DNA of 64,000 nt, from NCBI RefSeq assembly GCF_004339565.1, contig NZ_SMFZ01000002.1:434001-498000 (forward strand), read 5' to 3'. The first letter of the stretch is position 1; each line of letters begins with the position of its first letter. Of the stretch, positions 23,888-31,846 are shown piece by piece. The stretch comes from Pseudonocardia endophytica. GTDB taxonomy: Bacteria > Actinomycetota > Actinomycetes > Mycobacteriales > Pseudonocardiaceae. The position numbers and the translations under genes are program-made. The notes beneath the pieces were generated by a model. The model was not told the DNA's origin and did not search any database. It saw only the letters and a list, made by a program, of their open reading frames with translations.

Positions 23888-25540
23888 TCAGGGGTGGTAG
23901 GGCAGGAGCACGTGCGACGGGTGGTCGGCGCCGTGGCGGACCTCGTAGCGGATCGGGCGCACGGTCGTCGCCGAGGCGACCGGGTCCTCGGTGCCGTGGT
24001 GGCGGGCGAACCGCGGGAACGCCGCGCCCGCGATCTGCACCCGTAGCCGGTGCCCGGCCCGGACGCGGTATCCGGTGGGGCTCAGCGCGAGCCGGACGAC
24101 GACCGTCCCGTCCGGCGCCTCGGCCTCCGAGCCGGGGCGCAGGCGGTGCATGCCGTCGGTGATGTTGAGCGAGCGGCCGTCCGGATCGACGTCGCAGAGC
24201 CGGACGAACACGTCACCGAGCCCGGAGTCGGTCCGCAGGTAGACGACGGCGCCGACCTCGCCCAGCAGGTCGGTGTCGGTGGCCAGCGGGGGTCCGGTGA
24301 ACACGAGCACGTCGTCACGGGCCTCGGTCGGGCGGTTGTCGTGCTGCTTCGACGGCGGCTGCAGCATCGGCCCACCGACGGTCGGCGTCGGGTCGGCCGG
24401 GTCGTAGACGAAGCGGTCCGCGACGTCCTCGGTCGCCGGGCCGTCGGCGGACAGACGGCCGCCCGCGGCCAGGTGCCAGCGGGTCGGCACTGCGGCGGGC
24501 GGCGGCCACGACGGCAGGTCGGTCCAGCGATCGGCGTGCTGGACGTAGACGCGGACCGGCGCGCGGCCGTCGTCGGGGGCGCCGTTCAGGTGCCGGTCCA
24601 GCCAGCCGACCATCTCGTGGGCGGTCGTCGCGATCGAGCCGCGGTCGCCGTGCGTCCACGCGCCGATCGTGATCCGCGCCGTCGCACCGCCCGCCTGCAG
24701 TGCGGCGAAGTCGACGAGCTGGCGATCCAGGAACAGGTCCCACCAGCCGGTGACCATGCTGACCGGCGGCATCGCGGCGGCGTCGAACCCGTCGTGCTCC
24801 GCGGGCGCCCAGAACTCGCGGGCCCGCTCGGCGTTGTCGACGAAGTCGCGCCAGAACACGACCGGCGCCCCGGTCAGCGCGACGTCCGCGGCCTGCAGCG
24901 GCAGCGACTCCACCGCGCGGCGCTTGCGCCGCGAGAAGATCGGCGTGGCGAGGAACCCGGTGACCGCGCCGATGCGCTCCTGTCGCCCGATCTGGTTCAC
25001 CCAGCTCGCCAGGTTCAGCAGCCCCGGTGCGCCACCCGGGTAGAACGTGCTGGTGAACTCCGACGCCGTGATGTCGGCGTTCATCGACACCAGGCCGGGA
25101 TCGGCGTACGGGGCGATCGCCCACTGGGTGTGGCCCACGTAGCTCGGCCCGACCGTCGACACCCGCCCGTCCGACCACTCCTGCGCACGCAGCCAGGCCA
25201 GCGTGTCCAGCCCGTCGGACCGCTCGTGCAGGAACGGCCGGAACTGCCCGCCGGACCCGAACGTGCCGCGCGTGGACTGGACCAGCACCTGGAACCCGCG
25301 CCGGGCCAGTAGCGACCCGATCATCGTGCCGAGACCGTGCCTGCCGTACGGGGTCCGCATCATCACGGTCGGCCGCGGCCGGAGCGGGCCGGGGGCGCGG
25401 TAGAGCGTGGCCAGCAGCTCCACCCCGTCCGACATGGGGACGCGCAGGGAGTCGTCGGTCACATACACGGACGGCGGGTCGTCGAACCCGAGCTGCCGGT
25501 CGACCAGCCGTGCCGCGATGCCCACCGCGTCCACCTCCAC
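23888..25540 (-). CDS. CocE/NonD family hydrolase (X-Pro dipeptidyl-peptidase type)
   Basis: 550-residue alpha/beta hydrolase. The N-terminal catalytic domain has MRTPYGRHGLGTM, the nucleophile in STVGPSYVGHTQW (Ser133), the Asp in TGWWDLFLD near residue 266 and the His in GAWTHGDRG near 300. The C-terminal ~220 residues form the jelly-roll domain of the PepX_C type (VFTGPPLATDTDLLGEVGA). Family members cleave cocaine, glutaryl-7-ACA, dipeptides or acyl esters. No signal peptide seen. Monocistronic; the 109 bp before its start are shared with the divergent FDXHR-like gene. Confidence 0.9.
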   Translation of the reverse strand: MEVDAVGIAARLVDRQLGFDDPPSVYVTDDSLRVPMSDGVELLATLYRAPGPLRPRPTVMMRTPYGRHGLGTMIGSLLARRGFQVLVQSTRGTFGSGGQFRPFLHERSDGLDTLAWLRAQEWSDGRVSTVGPSYVGHTQWAIAPYADPGLVSMNADITASEFTSTFYPGGAPGLLNLASWVNQIGRQERIGAVTGFLATPIFSRRKRRAVESLPLQAADVALTGAPVVFWRDFVDNAERAREFWAPAEHDGFDAAAMPPVSMVTGWWDLFLDRQLVDFAALQAGGATARITIGAWTHGDRGSIATTAHEMVGWLDRHLNGAPDDGRAPVRVYVQHADRWTDLPSWPPPAAVPTRWHLAAGGRLSADGPATEDVADRFVYDPADPTPTVGGPMLQPPSKQHDNRPTEARDDVLVFTGPPLATDTDLLGEVGAVVYLRTDSGLGDVFVRLCDVDPDGRSLNITDGMHRLRPGSEAEAPDGTVVVRLALSPTGYRVRAGHRLRVQIAGAAFPRFARHHGTEDPVASATTVRPIRYEVRHGADHPSHVLLPYHP

Positions 25541-25649
25541 ATTCGCGTCCGCCTACACGGACGATCGTAGGGATCCCCGTCCGGCCCCGCCCCGACGGAG
25601 CCGGACGGGGTAGCCCGGAAGTGTCGGTGCCCCGACGTAGCCTGCGCCC

Positions 25650-25865
25650 GTGCAGTTGGTGCGGATGTGGTGTTGCGAGCGCGAGTGGGTGGGTCCCGAC
25701 CGGGCACACTGCTGCGCTCGCACCGGGGGATGCGGACACGTGTTCGACGACGCGGAGCTCTGGGACACGCACCGCAGGCGGGGCGTCTGCATGGATCCCG
25801 GGGAACTCGGGCTGATGCAGACCCGCAACGGCATCTGGCTCCGCGCGCTGGACCACGCGGGGTGA
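25650..25865 (+). CDS. FDXHR-type putative zinc-binding protein
   Basis: 71 residues with four or five cysteines and two histidines arranged as CC-x9-H-CC...GCGHVFDDAELWDTHRRRG-C. The phrase FDDAELWDTHR matches the 'FDXHR' motif of a small actinobacterial and phage protein family annotated as putative zinc-binding; I recall the family name only. GTG start. It ends 1 bp before the stop of the convergent cupin gene. Function unknown. Confidence 0.65.
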   Translation: MQLVRMWCCEREWVGPDRAHCCARTGGCGHVFDDAELWDTHRRRGVCMDPGELGLMQTRNGIWLRALDHAG

Positions 25866-25866
25866 G

Positions 25867-26127
25867 TCACCCGCGGGTGATCCCGCGGAACACGGCGGGT
25901 TCGGTGCCCGGGTTGTGCACCGACGCCAGGTCGAGCCCCGTGAACCAGAGCACGGCTCCGGTCCGGAACGTCCGCCTCCCGCCCGCCTTGCAGCGCAGCT
26001 CGATCTCGCCCGCCTCGACGACGATCAGCGCGCCCTGCCACTCGTCCTCGTCGTGCGGACGGTCCTCGCCGGGGGCGACGGTGATCGACCGCGAGTGGAA
26101 CGACGACGACGCAGCCTGGCCGTCCAT
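25867..26127 (-). CDS. Small cupin-domain protein
   Basis: 86 residues with a single cupin barrel: GEDRPHDEDEWQGALIVVEAGEIEL (motif 1 region) and AVLWFTGLDLASVHNPGTEP (motif 2 region with one His). The first motif has only one His, so metal binding is uncertain. ATG at 26127 has GGAGG 8 bp upstream; a GTG two codons earlier is less well spaced. Tail-to-tail with the FDXHR-type gene. Likely ligand-binding or an isomerase; not assignable. Confidence 0.7.
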   Translation of the reverse strand: MDGQAASSSFHSRSITVAPGEDRPHDEDEWQGALIVVEAGEIELRCKAGGRRTFRTGAVLWFTGLDLASVHNPGTEPAVFRGITRG

Positions 26128-26268
26128 CTCCACCCCCTCCGCGCCGGGGTGACCGGTCCTCCGGTACCCACCCGATCCGACCGGCGCGACCTCGGGAACT
26201 CATCGGTACGCCGACCATCGCCCGGGATCCGGTTCGCCGGACGTGGCCGGTGGGGGCCGGGGCGGCGT

Positions 26269-27270
26269 TCAGGCCCCGATCGCGGCCTCGGAGTCCGGAT
26301 CGCCGATCGCGACCGTGACGGCCTCGTGGCCGTACTCGGCGGCGAGCGCGACCCGCTCACGGTCGGTGGTCAGCCCCCGCACACCCGCAGAACGGCACGG
26401 CGTGATGGTCAGCAGATGCGCGCCCGCGCGGCCCGGATGAGCCGCGTCGGTGATCAACCGCAGGCTCTCGCCGTGCCGGGCGACGTCCTGGGTCATCATC
26501 CCCAGACCGGGCGCGAGCAGGTCCAGCGAGCGGGCCCACAACGGCGTGCGGTCGCCGGGGTCGTGGCGGCTGAGCTCGCCGACGGTGCGGGTCATCAGGG
26601 CGAGGACGTGGGTAGCGCCGTCGCGCAGCGCCCGTGCCACCGGCAGCGGGTCGCCGACCGACCCGTCGATCCACTCCTCGTCGTCGATCGTCACCGGGCG
26701 GCCGGTCAGCAACGGGATCGCGGCCGTCGCCCGCATCGCCCGCTTCCACTCGTCGCCCCTGCTCATCCCGGTCAGCGCGTGCGGGCTGAGGTCGCCCGCG
26801 CGGGTGACCAGCACGTGCAGCGGCACCGGGCTGTCGGCGAGCGACTGCCACTCGGTCGGCTTGGAGTGCACGAGGATGTCGTCGAGCAGGTGGTCCAGCG
26901 AGACCACCGGCCTGCGGCTCCCGAACCGGCGCGGGTCGATGAAGTCCCGCGAGGCCATGTCGTCGGAGAAGATGCGCGCCGCGTCGGCGCCGTGCCCGAG
27001 CACCAGCGCCGTGCCGACGAACGCACCGGCCGAGGCGCCGTAGACCGTGTCGACGCTCTCGGCGAGCCCGGCCTCCTCCAGCGCGTGCACCATCCCGCCC
27101 GCGTAGGCGCCGCGCATCCCGCCGCCACCGACGACGAGCGCCAGCGAGTGTGGATCGGCGCGTTCACCCGGACGGCTGCCGGATGCGCGGCGGGCCAGCA
27201 TCAGGTCGAGGACCTCGCGGTCGCCGTGGTCGCCGCGGGCGGGAGCGGCCGGCTCGGGTCGGGTCGGCAT
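26269..27270 (-). CDS. Patatin-like phospholipase family protein
   Basis: 333-residue serine lipid acyl hydrolase. The oxyanion-hole motif GGGGMRG is at 48-54, the nucleophile elbow GASAG gives Ser80, and the catalytic Asp is in WIDGSVGD (Asp202). An N-terminal stretch of ~40 residues is polar and lacks a signal sequence, so it is probably cytoplasmic or peripheral. Length is typical of the bacterial RssA/YjjU-like group. Substrate may be membrane phospholipid or another acyl ester. Monocistronic and divergent from the methyltransferase. Confidence 0.88.
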   Translation of the reverse strand: MPTRPEPAAPARGDHGDREVLDLMLARRASGSRPGERADPHSLALVVGGGGMRGAYAGGMVHALEEAGLAESVDTVYGASAGAFVGTALVLGHGADAARIFSDDMASRDFIDPRRFGSRRPVVSLDHLLDDILVHSKPTEWQSLADSPVPLHVLVTRAGDLSPHALTGMSRGDEWKRAMRATAAIPLLTGRPVTIDDEEWIDGSVGDPLPVARALRDGATHVLALMTRTVGELSRHDPGDRTPLWARSLDLLAPGLGMMTQDVARHGESLRLITDAAHPGRAGAHLLTITPCRSAGVRGLTTDRERVALAAEYGHEAVTVAIGDPDSEAAIGA

Positions 27271-27432
27271 GCCTCCATCATCCGAGAAACCTCCTCCCGG
27301 TGCGGCCCCGGACCCGGGTCGACCCGCTCACAGACCGCGCACCGCTGTCCGCGTGCCGCGTGGCGCCGGGTCAGGGGCGCCCACCGGAACGCCCTCCGAC
27401 CGCTGTTAGGTTCCGCCGCGACGGGGGTGGCA

Positions 27433-28257
27433 GTGAGTCGACGGGGCACAGGGGAGCTCGGTCCGCTGGAGCGGACGATGCTCGCACCGCTGCGGGCGAG
27501 AGCGCAGGACGCGAGACGGCGTCGGCCGGTCTCGCCGGATCCGCTCGCCGTGGGCCTCGCCTCGGAGTTCGACGGTGTGCCGTCGAACCGGTTCGACGAC
27601 ATCGCCACCGTGCTGCGGGGCGCCGTGTTCGACCACTGGGTCCGGGAGTTCCTCGACGCGCACCCGGGCGGCACCGTCGTCGAGCTGGGGGCCGGGCTGA
27701 ACACCCGGGCCGAGCGGCTGGCCGGTCGCGGGGGTGGCCGGGTGGACGCCACCTGGGTCGACGTGGACCTGCCTGCCGTGGCCGAGCTGCGTCGCGAGCT
27801 GCTGCCCGGCACCGAGCGCCGCCTGGTCGCCGGCTCGGTGCTGGACGAGGACTGGCTGGACGTGGCCCGCGAGATGCCGGCGCCGTACCTGCTGGTGTCC
27901 GAGTCGGTGCTCACGTTGCTGCCCGAGCAGGGCGTGCAGCGGATCGTGTTCACGGCCGGGTCGATCCTGCCCGGCGCGACGCTGCTGACAGACACGATCG
28001 GGCGGACGACGGCGTCGTACCTCGAACGCAGCGAGCCGTTGTCGTCGGGATCCCTGACGTTCGACTGGACCTGCGAGGACCCGGCCGAGCTGCAGCCGTG
28101 GGGCCTGCGGCTGCTGGAGTCCCGCAACGTCGCCGCCGTCCCGGACGCGGTGTCGCGGGCGTTGTCACCGGCGGCGCGGGCGCGGGCCACCGCCCTGCGG
28201 ATGACGTCGCGGCTGCGCGGCCACAACCTGGCGCGCTACGAGCTGCTCGCGCCCTGA
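27433..28257 (+). CDS. Class I SAM methyltransferase (leucine carboxyl methyltransferase-like)
   Basis: 274 residues of the LCM/PPM1 type: PVSPDPLAVGLASEF and RFDDIATVLRGAVFDHWV at the front, the SAM-binding motif VVELGAGLNTRAERL near residue 78, the acidic TWVDVDLPAVAELRRELLPG, and LLVSESVLTLLPEQGVQRIV. In actinobacteria related enzymes act on small polar or polyketide substrates. GTG at 27433 is preceded by GGGGG at 5 bp; another GTG two codons upstream is equally possible. Divergent from the patatin gene. Confidence 0.83.
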   Translation: MSRRGTGELGPLERTMLAPLRARAQDARRRRPVSPDPLAVGLASEFDGVPSNRFDDIATVLRGAVFDHWVREFLDAHPGGTVVELGAGLNTRAERLAGRGGGRVDATWVDVDLPAVAELRRELLPGTERRLVAGSVLDEDWLDVAREMPAPYLLVSESVLTLLPEQGVQRIVFTAGSILPGATLLTDTIGRTTASYLERSEPLSSGSLTFDWTCEDPAELQPWGLRLLESRNVAAVPDAVSRALSPAARARATALRMTSRLRGHNLARYELLAP

Positions 28258-28405
28258 TCGCCGGAGGGCGGACGGGGAGTTGTCGCGCGCCGTGGCCCGG
28301 GTGTGCTCCCCAGCCTCCCGGACCACGGCATCGCGATCCCTCGCCGTCGGACGCTCCCCAGCTCCCGGCGGCGGGCGCGGCACCGGACCCCCGCCCGGGC
28401 GCGCT

Positions 28406-28422
28406 GTGCACCTTGAGTGCAC
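28406..28422. promoter_or_regulatory. GTGCAC-5-GTGCAC inverted repeat upstream of serine hydrolase
   Basis: GTGCACCTTGAGTGCAC is a perfect 6-bp inverted repeat with a 5-nt centre, about 94 bp before the hydrolase start. The CCTTGAGTGCAC core is reminiscent of MerR/SoxR-type operators. No regulator gene is adjacent. Confidence 0.4.
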
Positions 28423-28515
28423 GTTCACTACATCGAGAAGTGTGCGCCTCGCGTGACGACTCGGACCTACACATCATCAGAAGTGCGTAGGCGCCTGCCC
28501 GGTAGTGTCGGACGG

Positions 28516-29751
28516 GTGAGCGAAGCGAAGATCGAGGCCGATCCCTCCGAGGTCGGGCTGGACGCGGAGCGGCTGGCCCGTGTGGACTCCCACTTCCGCC
28601 GCTACGTCGACGACGGACGGCTCCCCGGCTGGTCGATCGCGGTGGCGCGCAAGGGCCGGATCGCGCACCTGAGCCACTACGGCGTCCTGGATCTGGAGGA
28701 CCGCCGACCGGTCGGGGACGACTCCCGGTGGCGCATCTACTCGATGACGAAGCCGATCACGTCGGTCGCCGCGCTGATGCTCTGGGAGCAGGGCGCGCTC
28801 GAGCTGACCGACCCGGTGTCGCGCTACATCCCGGAGTTCGCGGACCAGCGCGTCTACCGCAGCGGCTCCGCGCTCAACCCGGGCACGGACGCGGCCGCCG
28901 GCCCGATGCGGATCTGGCACCTGCTGACGCACACCTCCGGTCTGACGTACGGCTTCCACCACGCGCATCCGGTGGACGAGATGTACCGCTCCGCGGGATA
29001 CGAGTTCGGTGCCCCGCGCGGGGTGGACCTGGCGGGCGCCTGCGCGGTGTGGGGCGGCCTGCCGCTGCTGTTCGAGCCCGGCACCGAATGGAACTACTCG
29101 GTCGCGACCGACGTTCTCGGGCGCGTCGTCGAGGTCGCGTCCGGCACGACGCTGGACCGCTTCTTCGCCGAGCGGATCCTCGGTCCACTGGGGATGGACG
29201 AGACCGGCTTCCGGGTGGACGCCGACGACCAGCGTCTGGCCACGTTGTACGCCGTCCGGCCCGGTGGTGAGCTGGTCCGCAACGGCGCGCTCGGCGACTC
29301 CATCACCCGCGAGCCGGAGTACCTCTCCGGCGGCGGAGGGCTCGCCTCGACGCTCGGCGACTACCACCGCTTCGCGCAGATGCTGGCCCGCGGAGGCGAG
29401 CTGGACGGCGTCCGGTTGCTCGGTCCGCGCACGCTCGCCCACGCGACCCGGAACCACCTTCCCGGCGGCGCGGACCTGGACACGTTCGGTCGGCCGATCT
29501 TCGCCGAGTCCGCGTTCACCGGTGTCGGGTTCGGTCTCGGCTTCTCCGTGGTGATCGACGGGCCGGCCAGCCATCAGCTCGCGAGCGAGGGCACGTTCGC
29601 GTGGGGAGGCCTGGCGTCGACGGCGTTCTGGGTCGACCCGGCCGAGGACCTGACGGTGCTGTTCATGACGCAGGTGATGCCGTCGAGCGCCTACCCGATC
29701 CGGGCGCAGCTGCAGACGCTCGTCTACCAGTCGATCGTCGACCAGGACTGA
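28516..29751 (+). CDS. Serine hydrolase / beta-lactamase-related protein (class C fold)
   Basis: 411 residues of the penicillin-binding-protein-like esterase family. SMTK gives Ser76 and Lys79, WNYSVATDVLG gives Tyr194, and a FGLGFSVV region precedes the C-terminal FAWGGLASTAFWVDP that replaces the KTG box. No signal peptide, so probably an intracellular esterase or peptidase (EstB-like) rather than a resistance enzyme. GTG start at 28516. It is 14 bp upstream of the holin-like gene with a strong AAGGAGG between, so the two form an operon. Confidence 0.88.
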   Translation: MSEAKIEADPSEVGLDAERLARVDSHFRRYVDDGRLPGWSIAVARKGRIAHLSHYGVLDLEDRRPVGDDSRWRIYSMTKPITSVAALMLWEQGALELTDPVSRYIPEFADQRVYRSGSALNPGTDAAAGPMRIWHLLTHTSGLTYGFHHAHPVDEMYRSAGYEFGAPRGVDLAGACAVWGGLPLLFEPGTEWNYSVATDVLGRVVEVASGTTLDRFFAERILGPLGMDETGFRVDADDQRLATLYAVRPGGELVRNGALGDSITREPEYLSGGGGLASTLGDYHRFAQMLARGGELDGVRLLGPRTLAHATRNHLPGGADLDTFGRPIFAESAFTGVGFGLGFSVVIDGPASHQLASEGTFAWGGLASTAFWVDPAEDLTVLFMTQVMPSSAYPIRAQLQTLVYQSIVDQD

Positions 29752-29765
29752 AGGAGGAGCCGGAG

Positions 29766-30167
29766 ATGGCTGTCTCGAACGGACTCGCGTTCGTCGTCCG
29801 CGTGCTGGTGGTCGCCGTATCGCTGTGGGTGGCGGTCGTGCTCGTGGACGGCATCGAGCTCGGCGGATCCTCGACGAGCGCGCGGATCGGCACGCTGCTC
29901 GTCGTCGCGCTGATCTTCGGCGTGGTGAACGCCGTGGTGAAACCCGTGATCAAGACGCTCGGGTGCCCGCTCTACGTGCTCACGCTCGGCCTGATCGGCC
30001 TCGTCGTGAACGCCCTGCTGTTCCTGCTGGTCGGCTGGCTCGCGGGGTTGCTCGACCTGCCGTTCCAGGTCGACGGGTTCTGGTCCGGCTTCTGGGGCGC
30101 GATCATCGTGGCGATCGTCGGCTTCGTGCTGCACCTGATCATCCCCGACAAGATCGACGGGCGCTGA
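29766..30167 (+). CDS. Phage-holin-4-like small membrane protein
   Basis: 133 residues with four hydrophobic segments spread over the whole length; GVVNAVVKPVIKTLGCPLYVLTLGLIGLVVNALLF is the family core of the mycobacterial 4-TM 'phage holin' superfamily (PF04020-like). Despite the name such genes are chromosomal and widespread in actinobacteria with unknown role. AAGGAGG precedes the ATG. Second gene of the operon with the serine hydrolase; no endolysin is nearby, so phage lysis is unlikely. Confidence 0.83.
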   Translation: MAVSNGLAFVVRVLVVAVSLWVAVVLVDGIELGGSSTSARIGTLLVVALIFGVVNAVVKPVIKTLGCPLYVLTLGLIGLVVNALLFLLVGWLAGLLDLPFQVDGFWSGFWGAIIVAIVGFVLHLIIPDKIDGR

Positions 30168-30214
30168 GCGGAGCTCCGCCGAGCGACCGTCGACGCCGAG
30201 CCTCCCCGACCGGC

Positions 30215-30883
30215 TCAGATCGGCCAGCCCTCCGTCCGGTGGGCGGCGTCCCAGAACATCCACTCGTAGCGCGAGGTCGTGGTGAAGTGCTCGCGCATCA
30301 GCCCGAGCTCCCGCTCGGACGCCACCGCGCCGATCCGGTCGGTCGCGTCCAGCACCGCCTCGACGACGCCCTGGTACTCGTCCCCGCCGTACATCTCGAT
30401 CCAGCGCCGGTACAGCGGATCCGGCGAGCCGCCGTCGAGCAGGTGCTCCCCGACCTTCGCGTAGATCCAGTAGCAGGGCAGCACCGCGGCCACCGCCTCG
30501 GCGTAGGAGCCGGAGTGGGCGGTGGCCAGCAGGTAGCTGACGTACGCCTGCGTGGCCGGGGCCACAGGAAGCGTGCGGGCCTGCTCGGACGTCAGCCCGA
30601 GGCCGTCCAGCAGGTCGCCGTGCAGCTCCTGCTCGGCCGCGATCGCGCCGCCCGCGTGCTCGGCGAACATGGCGAGCTCGTCCTCTCCGGGCGACTTCGC
30701 GGCGCACACGGCGAGCGCCCGGGCGTATCCGCGCAGGTAGTGGGCGTCCTGGACGATGTAGTGCCGGAACGCGTCGTGCGGGAGCGTCCCGTCGGTCAGC
30801 CCGGTGACGAACGGGTGCCCGAGGATCGCGTCGTGGATGCCGGTGACGTCGGACCACAGAAGGTCCCGTGTGCGGTCGGCCAT
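30215..30883 (-). CDS. tenA: TenA family thiaminase II / aminopyrimidine aminohydrolase
   Basis: 222-residue all-helical enzyme for salvage of degraded thiamin: it hydrolyses the aminopyrimidine to HMP. Active-site residues by family: Asp46 (IVQDAHYL), the Cys nucleophile Cys137 (VLPCYWIY) and Glu207 (RYEWMFW), all present. Sequence length is normal. ATG start. No other thi genes adjoin it, and I see no TPP-riboswitch core in the ~70 bp upstream. Confidence 0.92.
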   Translation of the reverse strand: MADRTRDLLWSDVTGIHDAILGHPFVTGLTDGTLPHDAFRHYIVQDAHYLRGYARALAVCAAKSPGEDELAMFAEHAGGAIAAEQELHGDLLDGLGLTSEQARTLPVAPATQAYVSYLLATAHSGSYAEAVAAVLPCYWIYAKVGEHLLDGGSPDPLYRRWIEMYGGDEYQGVVEAVLDATDRIGAVASERELGLMREHFTTTSRYEWMFWDAAHRTEGWPI

Positions 30884-31029
30884 GGGCCCACCGTAATCGG
30901 GTGTTTATCTGAGACTCGCCCCACTTGTGCCGCCGTTCCCGCGTTCGTGGGTCACCATGGAAGAGGCGATGCGACTCAGCGCGGAGCGTGCCGAGCACTT
31001 CACAACCCGACATCGCGGAGGTGATGGGC

Positions 31030-31245
31030 ATGGAGCCTGCACCGATGGACCACCACGAGAAGATGCGCATCCGTGCGGCGGCGTTCCGTGCGACGCGTAT
31101 CTACCCGGGTCCGGTTGGCGAGCTGGTCTCGCGGGAGCTGCTGTCCTGGGAGGACTTCGGGTACCGCCTCGGCGGGAACCGGCTGGTCATGGAGCTGGTC
31201 GAGCACGTACTGAAGAACGCGGAGACGCGTCCGGACGCGGCCTGA
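31030..31245 (+). CDS. Small conserved-looking hypothetical protein (71 aa)
   Basis: Begins MEPAPMDHHEKMRIRAAAFR and continues GPVGELVSRELLSWEDFGYR before an amphipathic C-terminal helix (LVMELVEHVLKNAE). GGAGG lies 8 bp before this ATG and only 2 bp before an ATG two codons earlier. Charged and helical, no membrane segment, no recognised family. Such short proteins are common near promoters of actinobacterial housekeeping genes, but no function is proposed. Confidence 0.6.
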   Translation: MEPAPMDHHEKMRIRAAAFRATRIYPGPVGELVSRELLSWEDFGYRLGGNRLVMELVEHVLKNAETRPDAA

Positions 31246-31251
31246 CGGTCG

Positions 31252-31602
31252 TCAACGCAAGGTGGACGACGCGACCGTCGCGGCGTCCCCGGTCGGCGCG
31301 ACGCCGTCGGTGAGACCCGCGGTGGCCGCCGCGGCGACGAGCATCGCGGCCAGCGTGACGACGCTGCCGGTACGGGCGGCGATCGTGACCAGCCCAGCGG
31401 TCCTGGTCCGGGACGTGGCCCGGGCGGACCGGGCGCGCTGCTGCGCCTGAGCGGTCTGTGGGGTACGGACGGGCTCGGCGATCCGGTGGCGACCGGGGTG
31501 CTGGTCCGGCGCCGTGTCGACGGGCCGACGCGGGGTCGGGATCTGCGGGGTGGCGGCGCGCGGGGCCGGCACGAACAGGCCGGTGGCGGAGAACGCGGTC
31601 AT
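31252..31602 (-). CDS. Hypothetical protein with C-terminal membrane segment
   Basis: 116 residues: a Pro/Arg/Thr-rich N-terminal half, then a basic patch and one membrane segment (SVVTLAAMLVAAAATAGL), and a short polar tail. It converges on the preceding gene with 6 bp between stops. The start is uncertain (a GTG three codons upstream is possible) and the ribosome binding site is weak. Confidence 0.45.
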   Translation of the reverse strand: MTAFSATGLFVPAPRAATPQIPTPRRPVDTAPDQHPGRHRIAEPVRTPQTAQAQQRARSARATSRTRTAGLVTIAARTGSVVTLAAMLVAAAATAGLTDGVAPTGDAATVASSTLR

Positions 31603-31846
31603 GGGGTTCACCGATCTCGGGGAGCGGAGCCCTCGACGGTCGGTCGGGGGCCGGGTCCGGACCGGTGCGCGCTACCGGCCCTACGCCCCGGATGTCGGCC
31701 GGGTCGTGAGGTCCGTTATCCCAGCACAGACGGCATCAACCTTCTTGATGAGGCCCACACCCCATCGGTGACGCGCTTCCACCCGGACGCCCACTCGGCG
31801 TAACGGATCGTGCCTCTCGCTCACCCGAACGCGACGGCCGATGGGC

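Noticed and set aside
29766..30167. Prophage lysis holin
   Set aside because: There is no endolysin or other phage gene nearby and the protein belongs to a chromosomal four-TM family; the name reflects family history only.
30884..30960. TPP riboswitch before tenA
   Set aside because: CTGAGA-like bases occur, but neither the two-helix core nor the conserved ACCTGATC segment is present, and the leader is too short.
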